64,000 nucleotides of DNA from positions 248,001-312,000 of the forward strand of contig JACREY010000012.1 of the NCBI GenBank assembly GCA_016218085.1, given 5' to 3'. Of this stretch, positions 17,952 to 26,600 are shown one piece after another. Both the position numbers and the translations under genes were made by a program. Below the pieces are notes generated by a model that was not told where the DNA came from, ran no database searches, and saw nothing but the letters and a program-made list of their open reading frames with translations. Numbering within the stretch: position 1 is the stretch's first letter; each line of letters starts with the position of its first letter. Source of the stretch: Ignavibacteriota bacterium (GTDB lineage: Bacteria; Bacteroidota; Ignavibacteria; Tepidaquicellales; Tepidaquicellaceae).

Positions 17952-18693
17952 GAAAGATATGTCTTTTCTCGACCACCTGGAAGAGTTCAGATGGCGCGTA
18001 ATCAAATCTCTGGCAGGTGTTGTAATTGGGAGCGCAGCAGTCGGTTTTTTCATAGACTGGATTATAAATTATGTTTTGTTTGCTCCCGCAAAGAATACTG
18101 TTCCCCCGCTTTCGATAATAAATATGAAACCGTACGGGCAGTTTTTGCTGTATATGGAAGTGATTTTGATAGGCGGCGTGATTGTAAGCTTGCCGAATGT
18201 AATTTACCAGTTCTGGAAATTCATTGAGCCTGCTTTAAAGCCTAACGAAAGAAAATACATTACTCTTATAGTGTTCTTTACTACAATATGCTTTCTTGGC
18301 GGAGTTGTTTTCTCATATTTTCTGATGCTGCCTGCCGCACTGGGATTCTTTGCGACCTTTGGTACTGAAATAATAGAAAACAAGATTGCCGCCAATGAAT
18401 ACCTTAGTTTTGTAATATCACTGGTTCTTGCATCAGGACTGGTTTTCGAGCTACCGATGGCGTCTTTCTTTTTATCAAAAATCGGAATTCTTAAACCCTC
18501 TTTGATGAGGAAATACAGGAAGCACGCAGTGATTGCCATTTTATTGATTGCGGGAATAGTTACACCCGGACCGGATATCACAAGCCAGGTAATGCTTGCA
18601 GTGCCTCTGCTGATATTATACGAGATAAGCATATTAATCTGCAAGTATTCGCAGAAGAAACAAAAACCGGAAGATCCCGGAATTACGAATTAA
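17938..18693 (+). CDS. tatC: Twin-arginine translocase subunit TatC
   Basis: A 251-aa inner-membrane protein with six predicted helices. It has the N-terminal [18 protein letters not shown] motif that helps recognise the twin-arginine signal, plus [32 protein letters not shown] and the late motif [25 protein letters not shown]. It forms the receptor for folded Tat substrates. No tatA/B gene is adjacent. It sits between glyA (14-nt overlap) and a prenyl synthase gene (8-nt gap). Confidence 0.96.
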   Translation: MENDEKDMSFLDHLEEFRWRVIKSLAGVVIGSAAVGFFIDWIINYVLFAPAKNTVPPLSIINMKPYGQFLLYMEVILIGGVIVSLPNVIYQFWKFIEPALKPNERKYITLIVFFTTICFLGGVVFSYFLMLPAALGFFATFGTEIIENKIAANEYLSFVISLVLASGLVFELPMASFFLSKIGILKPSLMRKYRKHAVIAILLIAGIVTPGPDITSQVMLAVPLLILYEISILICKYSQKKQKPEDPGITN

Positions 18694-18701
18694 AAATGTA
18701 A

Positions 18702-19670
18702 ATGAATTTAAAAGAAATTATATCACCGATAGATAAAGAACTTGAAGAGTTTCAGAAGCAGTTTTCGGGCTCGATGAAATCAAAAGTTGCCCTAATTGAT
18801 TTAATAACCAAATATATTTTAAAGCAAAAAGGAAAAAAAGTCAGACCTGTACTCGTGCTTCTGAGCGCCAAGCTTTGCGGTTCGATTAACCAGAGAACTT
18901 ATATCGCGGCGAACCTGGTCGAGCTGTTGCACACTGCTACTCTTGTTCACGATGATGTTGTTGACGATGCCAAGAAAAGGCGCGGACTCGCTTCAATCAA
19001 CGCTGTGTGGAAAAATAAAGCCGCTGTTTTAATAGGTGATTTTCTTCTTTCGAAAGGACTTTTGGTTTCGCTCGATAACGGTGAATTCGAATTTCTGCAG
19101 ACGACTTCCGAAGCTGTCAGGAGAATGAGTGAAGGAGAGCTTCTGCAGATTCAGAAAGCAAGAAACTTCGATGCTACGGAAGAAACTTATTTCAGGGTAA
19201 TTTCCGATAAAACCGCATCACTTATAAAAACCTGCTGCAAGCTCGGGGCATTAAGCTCCACGAAGGATGCGGATAAAATCGAAGCTCTATCCGTTTACGG
19301 CGAAAATCTCGGCATTGCATTCCAGCTGCGCGACGACCTGCTCGACTACGTAGGCAGAAAGAAATTACTTGGAAAATCAACAGGCAATGACGTGAAGGAA
19401 AAAAAATTCACATTACCCCTTATATATTCACTCGATAATGCTCCGAAAAAAAAATCGGCTGAAATAATGAAACTCATCAAAAGTGACTCAATTAAAAAAT
19501 TCGAATCTGTATATTATTTCGTGGAAGAATACGGCGGGATAGAATATTCAATGAAGAAGACCGAGCACTACGGGAAAAAAGCCGCTGATGCAATTAAGGA
19601 TTTCAAAGATTCGGATGCTAAAACCTCTCTGCTGGAACTTGTGAACTTCGTAACGAAACGCGAATATTAG
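18702..19670 (+). CDS. Trans-isoprenyl diphosphate synthase
   Basis: A 322-aa polyprenyl synthetase with both Asp-rich motifs, LVHDDVVDDAKKRRG (first) and FQLRDDLLDY (second), and the GKKVRPVL allyl-diphosphate-binding region. The length and the small residues before the first motif fit a long-chain enzyme (octaprenyl or similar, as needed for menaquinone) better than farnesyl synthase, but chain length cannot be fixed by eye. It is last in the rpiB-glyA-tatC operon and is followed by a large hairpin at 19671-19782. Confidence 0.9.
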   Translation: MNLKEIISPIDKELEEFQKQFSGSMKSKVALIDLITKYILKQKGKKVRPVLVLLSAKLCGSINQRTYIAANLVELLHTATLVHDDVVDDAKKRRGLASINAVWKNKAAVLIGDFLLSKGLLVSLDNGEFEFLQTTSEAVRRMSEGELLQIQKARNFDATEETYFRVISDKTASLIKTCCKLGALSSTKDADKIEALSVYGENLGIAFQLRDDLLDYVGRKKLLGKSTGNDVKEKKFTLPLIYSLDNAPKKKSAEIMKLIKSDSIKKFESVYYFVEEYGGIEYSMKKTEHYGKKAADAIKDFKDSDAKTSLLELVNFVTKREY

Positions 19671-19782
19671 TTTATCAAGTTTGTAAAGTTTATCAAGTTC
19701 ATAAAGTATAAGCTTTTAAATCTTATGAATCTTACGAATCTTATGAATTTTATAACTTTATAAACTTTACAAACTTGATAAA
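19671..19782. terminator. Long inverted repeat between convergent genes
   Basis: A perfect 23-bp inverted repeat (arms 19671-19693 and 19760-19782, built on AAGTTTGTAAAGTTTAT) spans almost the whole gap between the prenyl synthase (+) and SPOUT methylase (-) genes. The 66-nt loop holds further ~10-bp repeats (ATCTTAYGA). It probably acts as a bidirectional terminator or mRNA end-protecting stem, though it lacks the GC-rich core of a classic one. Confidence 0.65.
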
Positions 19783-19784
19783 CT

Positions 19785-20318
19785 TTATAACTTAAAAGCG
19801 CGAAGGATTTCGTAAATAGCTATTCCGTATGCCACAGAAACATTCAGCGACTGCTTCATTCCGTACATAGGAATTTCCGCTGAAAAATCCGCAAGGTCAA
19901 TAATTTCTTTCGACACTCCCGTGATTTCATTTCCTGCCACGAGGCAGAGCGGGAAGTCGGCTTTTTTAAAATCCCATATAGTTCGCTTCTGGTCTGTGAT
20001 TTCAAGCACGCAGATTTTTATTCCTTCAGATTTAAGTTTCCTTATAACTTCGATTGGGTCTTTATGATATTCCCACGGCACGCTTAGCGTGGAGCCGAGT
20101 GCAACTTTTTCAATTTCCTTTCTCGGCGGATAGGGCGTGTATCCGGTCAGGTAAAGCTTTTCGATGAATGCGCCGTCGGAAGTGCGGAATATTGCGCCTA
20201 CATTATATATGCTGCGGATGTTATCGCACAGCCCGTATATAGGATGCCTCTCGAAATTATTTATTTCAGTTAATTCTTTACGTGTTGACTTTATTTCTGC
20301 GTGACTTAGTTTTTTCAT
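19785..20318 (-). CDS. SPOUT-class RNA 2'-O-methyltransferase (TrmH family)
   Basis: A 177-aa SpoU/TrmH-type protein. It shows the three family motifs: NIRSIYNVGAIFRTSDGAFIEKLYLTG (motif 1), PLCLVAGNEITGVSKEI (motif 2) and EIPMYGMKQSLNVSVAYGIAIYE (motif 3), which form the trefoil-knot SAM site. It methylates a ribose in tRNA or rRNA. The short form without an N-terminal L30-like domain resembles TrmH or TrmL, but the target is not clear. It is divergent from the helicase gene. Confidence 0.9.
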   Translation of the reverse strand: MKKLSHAEIKSTRKELTEINNFERHPIYGLCDNIRSIYNVGAIFRTSDGAFIEKLYLTGYTPYPPRKEIEKVALGSTLSVPWEYHKDPIEVIRKLKSEGIKICVLEITDQKRTIWDFKKADFPLCLVAGNEITGVSKEIIDLADFSAEIPMYGMKQSLNVSVAYGIAIYEILRAFKL

Positions 20319-20350
20319 AACGTAAATTACAAATTATTTGAATCGCATTC

Positions 20351-20388
20351 AGTGGAAAAATATGATGATATACTTCATTTTTTCCACT
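20351..20388. promoter_or_regulatory. 10-bp inverted repeat in divergent promoter region
   Basis: AGTGGAAAAA (20351-20360) and TTTTTCCACT (20379-20388) face each other across 18 nt between the SPOUT methylase and the helicase gene. It could be an operator for the divergent pair. No regulator is known. Confidence 0.4.
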
Positions 20389-20421
20389 TAAAAAAACATA
20401 AATCTTGATTAACTTGATAAA

Positions 20422-22410
20422 GTGGATATAAAACAAAAAATAATTGATTTCTTTTCCGAAAATGGCGTACTTTCGGATAAGTTTGAATTATATGAATTCA
20501 GGCAATCCCAACTGGATATGGCAATGCAGGTATATGATACGCTGGAAGGGAAGTCGCACGTTTTTATCGAAGCGCCAACGGGGATAGGGAAGAGTTTTGC
20601 ATACCTTGTCCCTGCGATTCTTTATGCAAAGGCAAATAAGAAGAAAGCAATTATTTCCACACATACGATAAATCTTCAGGAACAGTTAATCGGAAAAGAC
20701 ATTCCTTTCTTAAAAGAAAATCTCGGAATAGATTTCAAAGCCGCCTTAATAAAAGGTAAAAATAATTATGTATGTCCGAAGCGGTTAAGAGCAGCAATGG
20801 AGAATGCGTATTCGCTTTTCGAAAATGATGAAATTAAACTTGTAGATAAAATTTACGGCTGGTCAAAAAACACAAAAGACGGAACGCTCTCCGATATTGA
20901 GTTTCCCGTGCTTCCAAATGTCTGGAACAATGTCTGCGCCGAGCGTGGAATCTGCACTAACAAAACCTGCGGAGGGCACGAAGATACTGAATGCTTTTAC
21001 CAGAAAGCGAAATATGAAATCTCGGTTTCTGATTTAGTTGTAGTGAATCATCACCTGTTTTTCACGCTTTTCGACGGTGTTAAGGATGTTGACAAAGAAG
21101 GTTATCTTTACAAAAATGATTTTGTGATTTTCGACGAAGCTCATACGCTCGAAGCAATCGCTTCAGAACATATTGTTCCTGCGCTATCGCGAGAAATGAT
21201 TAAATATCATCTTCTCCGTCTGTATAACGACAGGAAGAAAAAAGGCTTCCTGCTTTCATTTCCGTCACTGCATATTTTTCCGGTCGTTCAGAATCTGCTC
21301 GAAGTGAACCAGTATTTCTTTCAGGAAATCAAACGCGAGCTTTTTCATTACAGGAATAAAGACGAAAAGAAACTTGCTCTTCGCGTAACGGAGAAAAATA
21401 TTGTAAAGAATATACTTAATGAAGAAATTGAAATCCTGCTGAAAAAACTCAGAGAGCTCCGGCAGTACTGCAAAAGCGATTTACAGGAAAACGAATTGCA
21501 GGATTATATTTTACGCTTCGGCGAATTCAACCGCCTTATAAATGAATTTCTTCAGCTTAAAGACGAAGACAGGGATTATGTTTACTGGGTTGAGCTTTCT
21601 TCACAAAAGGAAGATGCAAATATTTCGCTCTGCGTTTCGCCGGTAGATATTTCGGATTATTTCAGGGAAAATATTTTCAGGGGAAATAATACTGCAATTC
21701 TTACAAGCGCCACGCTAACGGTCAGTAATAATTTCGGATACTTCAAAAAGAGATTCGGTGCGGAAGCGGCAGAAGATCTTCAGCTTCCAACGCAGTTTGA
21801 TTTTTACAGGCAGGTAAAGCTGTACATTCCGAAGGACATACCCGAGCCGCTAAAAGAAAACAACATATTGTATAATAACAAGCTGAAAGAATGGATAAAT
21901 TATTTTGTACAGATGACAGAAGGAAAGGCCCTCGTGCTTTTTACTAATGCAAATCTTTTAAGAAAAATTGGTGCAGAACTTCGCAGCGAACTCAGTGAAT
22001 ATAATATCGAAGTTATGATGCAGGGGGAGGGGATTTCGAGGAGGAATCTTTTAAAGAATTTTAAAGATAACACAAACTCAATATTACTCGGATTGGACAG
22101 CTTCTGGCTTGGTGTGGATGTGCCCGGTGAATCGTTGAGCAATTTAATTATTACGCGACTTCCTTTTCTCGTGCCAGACCATCCTCTGGTAAAGGCAAAG
22201 CTGGAGTATATTGACCTGCACGGAGGGAACAGTTTTATGGATTTTTCTTTGCCTGAAGCAATTCTCAAATTCAGGCAGGGTATAGGCCGACTTATCCGAC
22301 ATAAAACAGACGAAGGAATAATCGCCGTACTGGACCCCAGGATACTCACAAAGTCATACGGCAGGCATTTCTTAAGCTCGATAGACGAGTGTCCGGTAGA
22401 GATTCTGTAA
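20422..22410 (+). CDS. dinG: DinG/XPD-like ATP-dependent DNA helicase
   Basis: A 662-aa superfamily 2 helicase with a GTG start. It has FRQSQLDMA (Q-like motif), Walker A APTGIGKS (residues 51-58), the iron-sulfur cysteines (VCPKR, then CAERGICTNKTC and TECF), FDEAHTLE (DEAH), ILTSATL, and FRQGIGRLIRH as motif VI. The 4Fe-4S cluster domain is characteristic of the XPD/DinG family. It unwinds 5'-tailed DNA and may resolve R-loops or replication blocks. It is slightly shorter than E. coli DinG (716 aa). A ~10-bp repeat follows the stop. Confidence 0.92.
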   Translation: MDIKQKIIDFFSENGVLSDKFELYEFRQSQLDMAMQVYDTLEGKSHVFIEAPTGIGKSFAYLVPAILYAKANKKKAIISTHTINLQEQLIGKDIPFLKENLGIDFKAALIKGKNNYVCPKRLRAAMENAYSLFENDEIKLVDKIYGWSKNTKDGTLSDIEFPVLPNVWNNVCAERGICTNKTCGGHEDTECFYQKAKYEISVSDLVVVNHHLFFTLFDGVKDVDKEGYLYKNDFVIFDEAHTLEAIASEHIVPALSREMIKYHLLRLYNDRKKKGFLLSFPSLHIFPVVQNLLEVNQYFFQEIKRELFHYRNKDEKKLALRVTEKNIVKNILNEEIEILLKKLRELRQYCKSDLQENELQDYILRFGEFNRLINEFLQLKDEDRDYVYWVELSSQKEDANISLCVSPVDISDYFRENIFRGNNTAILTSATLTVSNNFGYFKKRFGAEAAEDLQLPTQFDFYRQVKLYIPKDIPEPLKENNILYNNKLKEWINYFVQMTEGKALVLFTNANLLRKIGAELRSELSEYNIEVMMQGEGISRRNLLKNFKDNTNSILLGLDSFWLGVDVPGESLSNLIITRLPFLVPDHPLVKAKLEYIDLHGGNSFMDFSLPEAILKFRQGIGRLIRHKTDEGIIAVLDPRILTKSYGRHFLSSIDECPVEIL

Positions 22411-22452
22411 GATTCATAAGATTTATAAGATTCATAAGATTTATAATCTGAT
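22411..22452 (+). repeat. ~10-bp phased repeat after the helicase gene
   Basis: Immediately after the stop codon the word AAGATT(C/T)ATA is repeated four times at ~10-bp spacing. It belongs to the same dispersed family as those at 6322, 19728 and 36108 (there often in the other orientation). Confidence 0.6.
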
Positions 22453-22491
22453 TTGGTAGAGTTTCAGTTGGAAACGTATCTCCCCCCTCCT

Positions 22492-22517
22492 CGTTACCAA
22501 GCTCCAGCTTGGTAACG
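22492..22517. repeat. Perfect 26-bp palindrome, REP-like
   Basis: CGTTACCAAGCT (22492-22503), a 2-nt CC loop, and AGCTTGGTAACG (22506-22517) make a perfect 12-bp stem. Palindromes with the core CCAAGCTCCAGCTTGG are widespread REP-type elements mobilised by RAYT transposases in other bacteria. It lies upstream of rsmB and is one of several palindrome families in the window. Confidence 0.8.
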
Positions 22518-22589
22518 CAAAATACTGGAAGTCCTTTTTTCGTATCAAATTCCATTTATTATGTTCTGACAATTCGGTATTTTAATATT

Positions 22590-24101
22590 ATGGAAAATAA
22601 TGAACTAAATTCAGAAAAAAAATCAAATGGGCCGGCTGAAAAAGCTGTGAGTGAACAGCAGGATAATAACGGGAATCAGGAATTAAGAAAAGTAATACCT
22701 TCGGTTTCAGAATCAGAAAAATGTGTAATAGACGTGAATAAATCAATATATTCAAATGCACGCGCCTGTGCGGTAAAAATACTTGTAAGATGCGAACGGT
22801 CTGATGCTTATCTGGATAAGCTTATCGATGCCGAAATGAGAAATTCGCTTCTCAATGATTTTGATAAATCACTCTTAAATGAACTTACACACGGCGTAAT
22901 AAGGTGGATGAGGAGGCTTGACTGGTTTCTAAACGGTTTCTACCGCGGACAATACGAAAAATGCCTTTCCGATGTTAAGAATGCAATGCGCGTAGCACTT
23001 TATCAGATTCTCTTCCTGAATAAAATCCCTTACTCTGCCGCAGTGAACGAAGCGGTTGAGTTTGTAAAAAAAATAAGAGGGGACAAGTTAGCGGGAGTTG
23101 TTAACGGACTGCTGAGAACGATAATAAGAACACTCGATGCACTCGTATGGCCTACAAGGGAAATAGACGAAGTAAACTATCTCGGAATAATCCAGTCACA
23201 TCCGAACTGGATAGTAAGGCGCTGGATAACAAGATTCGGATTTGATGATGCGCAAAAGCTTTGTGAAGCAAATAACAAACGACCGTTCCTTACATTAAGA
23301 ATAAACAGGACAAAAATTAAATCCGAGGATTTCTTTGCACATATGCAGGAAATAAACACCCCTTTCTCACAGTGCTGTTTCCTTGATTATTTTTATACTA
23401 CGAAAATGATTTCGAAGATTTATGATGACGAGTTTTTCAAAAAAGGGTATTTCACTGTTCAGGATGAAAGCGCGGGACTTGTTTCGCACCTTGTTGCCCC
23501 AAAAGAAGGCGACCTGATACTGGATGTATGTGCCGCTCCCGGAGGAAAATCTTCCCACATATCCGAGCTTGCAAACAACAAGTGCAAGATAATTGCAATC
23601 GATAAATATCTTTCCAGGGCGGATACAATGAAAAAAACTTTCGAAAGACTTGAAATGTCGAATGTACTGGCTTTCCACGAAGATATAGCAAATCCCAGAA
23701 CAGACCTGATGAAAACAAAAATTATCGGAAAGGTAGACAAAGTACTTGTCGATGCTCCCTGCTCGGGTCTCGGTGTGCTTTCAAAAAAACCGGACATAAA
23801 ATGGAAACGCGAACCGAAAGATATTTACGAGCTCCAGACGCTTCAGCTCGAGCTTCTTGATTTGGCATCTGAATATGTAAAACCGGGAGGAGTGCTTGTT
23901 TACAGCACCTGCACAATTGAGAAAGATGAAAATATCGATGTAGTTAAGAAATTTATGTGTAAGCACCCGGAATACAGTCTGGATGATGCAAAAAAATACC
24001 TGCCTGCTGAAGTTGTAGGCAAGGAAGGCTGCATGGAGCTTTTCCCGCACATTCACAATACCGACGGTGCGTTCGGTGCACGGCTTATCAGAAATAATTA
24101 A
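22590..24101 (+). CDS. rsmB: 16S rRNA m5C967 methyltransferase RsmB-like
   Basis: A 503-aa protein from ATG 22590 (MENNELNSEKK); an in-frame upstream start at 22509 would overlap the palindrome and is unlikely. After a polar leader of about 50 residues comes a NusB-like RNA-binding domain (ARACAVKILVRCERSDAYLD to VKKIRGDKLAGVVNGLLR). The SAM methyltransferase domain has LDVCAAPGGKSSHI, VDAPCSGLGVLSKKPDIKW (catalytic PC) and YSTCTIEKDEN (second Cys). It should methylate C967 of 16S rRNA. The polar N-terminal extension is unusual. Confidence 0.94.
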   Translation: MENNELNSEKKSNGPAEKAVSEQQDNNGNQELRKVIPSVSESEKCVIDVNKSIYSNARACAVKILVRCERSDAYLDKLIDAEMRNSLLNDFDKSLLNELTHGVIRWMRRLDWFLNGFYRGQYEKCLSDVKNAMRVALYQILFLNKIPYSAAVNEAVEFVKKIRGDKLAGVVNGLLRTIIRTLDALVWPTREIDEVNYLGIIQSHPNWIVRRWITRFGFDDAQKLCEANNKRPFLTLRINRTKIKSEDFFAHMQEINTPFSQCCFLDYFYTTKMISKIYDDEFFKKGYFTVQDESAGLVSHLVAPKEGDLILDVCAAPGGKSSHISELANNKCKIIAIDKYLSRADTMKKTFERLEMSNVLAFHEDIANPRTDLMKTKIIGKVDKVLVDAPCSGLGVLSKKPDIKWKREPKDIYELQTLQLELLDLASEYVKPGGVLVYSTCTIEKDENIDVVKKFMCKHPEYSLDDAKKYLPAEVVGKEGCMELFPHIHNTDGAFGARLIRNN

Positions 24102-24120
24102 GATTATACAATATTGCACA

Positions 24121-24152
24121 AAAAAAAAGCCCGCTTTTGCGGGCTTTGTATT
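24121..24152. terminator. Bidirectional intrinsic terminator
   Basis: AAAGCCCGC (24126-24134), loop TTTT, GCGGGCTTT (24139-24147), with A-run on the left and T-rich sequence on the right. It sits between convergent rsmB (+) and the LysM gene (-) and can serve both. Confidence 0.92.
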
Positions 24153-24165
24153 GTTAAATAATTAC

Positions 24166-25086
24166 TTATTTTTTAATCTTAATCTTGTCGTCTTTTTTCA
24201 CTTCTTTCTTAACGTCGCCTTTATTCTTTGTTTTATCTACTTTCTTTATATCCTTCGTTTTATATTTCTTCTTCTTCTGGCTTTGATTCTTTTTCTTGTC
24301 GCCTTCAAGTTCTTTAATCTTCCTGACGTTTTTCATAATGTATGTATTGTCAACAAGCTTCTTGAGGTCTTCGTTTGTCAAAGTCGGAATTCTGATTACC
24401 TGACCCGGATAAATAAGATTCGGATTGGTTATTTTCTTTGGTGTATGTGCAGGAGCAGATATCACTCCGTCTTCGTTTGCCTCCCAGATCTTCGGCCAGT
24501 ATTTCGGATTGCTGTAAATCTCTTTCTTGCCGGCTATCTTCCAGAGGCAGTCACCTTTAACAACCGTGTACTTGTCTTCCTTCACGGCAATCAGGCTCTC
24601 TTTTTCCCACTGCTCAAGCTTCTGCTTCATTGTCACATACCTTTGCCAGTATTCAGGCAGGCATTTTGCTTTTGAAGCAGCTATTTCATCAAAATAATAT
24701 TTTCTTGCATCAGCGGGTGTTCCGGTTCTGTTCAGAATTTTCTTTTCCGTTTCGCTGAATTTCCTCTTGAAGTCTTCAAGACCCGCCTTTGTAGTTCCGA
24801 GCGCAAGATATAATTCATTCTCGGCTGTCCCTGCATCGCCGGTCTTTTTACTCAACAGCGCTTTTAGATCCTGTATATCATCGCCGTAAGTTTTTAGATT
24901 ATCTTCAAGTCCCTTTTTCCTTGCAGTCAATTCTTCTATCTGCTGCTGCCATTCGGCATCAGTCAACTCCCCTTCTTTTCCGTACTTATCATCTTCCTCA
25001 CAGCAGTCTTCATCCTGTGCAAAACCAACAGGCTGCAAAACCAGTGTAAAAATGATAAGTAAAATGAAATAAAAGGTTTTTCCCAT
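24166..25086 (-). CDS. Secreted LysM protein with coiled coil and Lys-rich tail
   Basis: A 306-aa periplasmic protein. It has a signal peptide (to about Gln24), a Cys/Glu-rich segment (EDCCEEDD), a predicted coiled coil (about 40-165), a LysM domain (about 172-235; YTVVKGDCLWKIA to NPNLIYPGQVIRIP), and a strongly basic tail of about 45 residues. LysM binds peptidoglycan. The LysM contains an insertion seen also in YgaU-type proteins. It is about the same length and layout as the LysM protein at 29954-30862, a clear paralogue. It is last in the minus-strand run behind the outer-membrane protein gene. Confidence 0.88.
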   Translation of the reverse strand: MGKTFYFILLIIFTLVLQPVGFAQDEDCCEEDDKYGKEGELTDAEWQQQIEELTARKKGLEDNLKTYGDDIQDLKALLSKKTGDAGTAENELYLALGTTKAGLEDFKRKFSETEKKILNRTGTPADARKYYFDEIAASKAKCLPEYWQRYVTMKQKLEQWEKESLIAVKEDKYTVVKGDCLWKIAGKKEIYSNPKYWPKIWEANEDGVISAPAHTPKKITNPNLIYPGQVIRIPTLTNEDLKKLVDNTYIMKNVRKIKELEGDKKKNQSQKKKKYKTKDIKKVDKTKNKGDVKKEVKKDDKIKIKK

Positions 25087-25098
25087 TATGATATTTTT

Positions 25099-26535
25099 TT
25101 ATTTATAAGTGTCATCAAAGAAGTCACCGATCTTCAATCTGGCGTTAATAAGAATAGTAACGGCGCCCATTGAACCCGATGGCGATTTTGTCAATCTTAC
25201 CGAAGGTCCTATTGCAAATGAACTCAGCGAGAAACCTTCACCGATGCTTGAGATATATGCTTCGAGCAACAGCTGGAAATTTCTCTTTGCGCTTCCCATG
25301 GTTGCGTTTATTCTGACGTCGAAAATTGAATTTGCTAATGTTAACTCTCTGCCTACGAAACCGGCATGAAATTCACCAAGATACTGAGCTATGTAAATTT
25401 TTGACCTTGTTGATCTGAAAACTCTCAGAGGATATCTGAATTCCCAGTTGAAAAAGCTCTGTGAAGAAATCACGTTGTTCGGCATATATCTGTAAGTTGA
25501 ACTGCTGTCGGGTGAGTCATTTTTTACCAATAGCGGCGGATCGTAATCACCGCTGTCTATTGAAGTATAGTAACCGACCTGCAGGAAGTTACCGAACGGA
25601 ATCACATAGTTAACTTCAAGACCGAGTTTCGGAGTGAAGATGTTGTTGTAATTCGAAAACTTGCTTTCTTTTTCGTCTTTTGTTGCTCCGCCGGAGTGTT
25701 TGCGGACAAATTCCTTAATACGGGTTGTTACACCGATTGAAGCACCTAGCATATGGAAGTTTGCCTCAATCATATCTGTTTCCAATGGTCCGGAATATGG
25801 CGTACCCATCCTGAACGAAAATCCGAATCCTCTTTTAATTGGAATTCCGAGAGGGTCACCGCCGAAGAAGTTCAGGTACTGGTTGATGTATGCAACTGTA
25901 TTGACGATTTCAAGCTCTCTTTTCGGAGGTGCAAGAAATTCTGCAAGTCTGACTTTCTTGATTGCCTCTATAAACACTGACGCATAATTGTATCCGATTT
26001 TTGAAAGGTTGACTTTATTGATTCCCCTCCACTGCACCATGAACATCAGAATTGAGTCAGGTACCTGTGATGCAGGATACTGCTTTGCAGTCGGGTCATT
26101 TTCATCACCTATCGTTACCATCTGCAGTTTCGGATCAGTCAGGTTAAACGATAATGTAATGGTTCCCAATGGAGGTTCAATACCAAGGACAGACTGAATT
26201 TCCCTGAATTTCTTGTCGTCTTCCGTTTTACCGTCGATTCTGAAATGGCTCCAGGAGGAAGGATCTTTTTCATCTTCCTTGAATAAGTACTTGAATGCCC
26301 TGGTCGACTCAGTTGAAGTCGTTGTAAATCCGAGTGTAGTATCAATACTAACCGGGGTTGAGTCTCTTGTAATTATCGGCGTTTCCGTAGTAGTAGTTGG
26401 CTCTTCAATAAGTAAGCTTGGTGTAGTGGTCGTGTCAACAATCACTTCCTGTGCGGATAATCTTGCATTTGAAAAAAGTAAGATTAGCGCCAGGCTGAAG
26501 AAAACTAACACCGCTTTTGTAATTGTATTTTTCAT
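25099..26535 (-). CDS. Outer-membrane beta-barrel protein of the envelope cluster
   Basis: A 478-aa protein with a signal peptide (ITKAVLVFFSLALILLFSNARLSAQ), a Thr/Pro-rich linker (about 30-75), a mixed domain (about 80-200), and a C-terminal half with barrel-like strands (RGFGFSFRMGTPYSG, TPKLGLEVNYVIPFGNFLQVGYYTS, RNFQLLLEAYISS, AVTILINARLKIGDFF). I do not recognise a named family. It lies 12 nt upstream of the LysM gene and downstream of the GldM-like gene, so it may be the outer-membrane part of a trans-envelope assembly. That role is inferred from context. Confidence 0.7.
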   Translation of the reverse strand: MKNTITKAVLVFFSLALILLFSNARLSAQEVIVDTTTTPSLLIEEPTTTTETPIITRDSTPVSIDTTLGFTTTSTESTRAFKYLFKEDEKDPSSWSHFRIDGKTEDDKKFREIQSVLGIEPPLGTITLSFNLTDPKLQMVTIGDENDPTAKQYPASQVPDSILMFMVQWRGINKVNLSKIGYNYASVFIEAIKKVRLAEFLAPPKRELEIVNTVAYINQYLNFFGGDPLGIPIKRGFGFSFRMGTPYSGPLETDMIEANFHMLGASIGVTTRIKEFVRKHSGGATKDEKESKFSNYNNIFTPKLGLEVNYVIPFGNFLQVGYYTSIDSGDYDPPLLVKNDSPDSSSTYRYMPNNVISSQSFFNWEFRYPLRVFRSTRSKIYIAQYLGEFHAGFVGRELTLANSIFDVRINATMGSAKRNFQLLLEAYISSIGEGFSLSSFAIGPSVRLTKSPSGSMGAVTILINARLKIGDFFDDTYK

Positions 26536-26600
26536 TTTATTAATAATAATTAATTAACAACCTATTTTGAACTTATTAATTATTTTTGCATCCGGAAATT

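Noticed and set aside
24067-24675. 202-residue open frame on the plus strand opposite the LysM gene
   Set aside because: Leu/Phe-rich translation mirrors the Lys/Glu-rich LysM protein on the other strand, and it runs through the rsmB end and the terminator.
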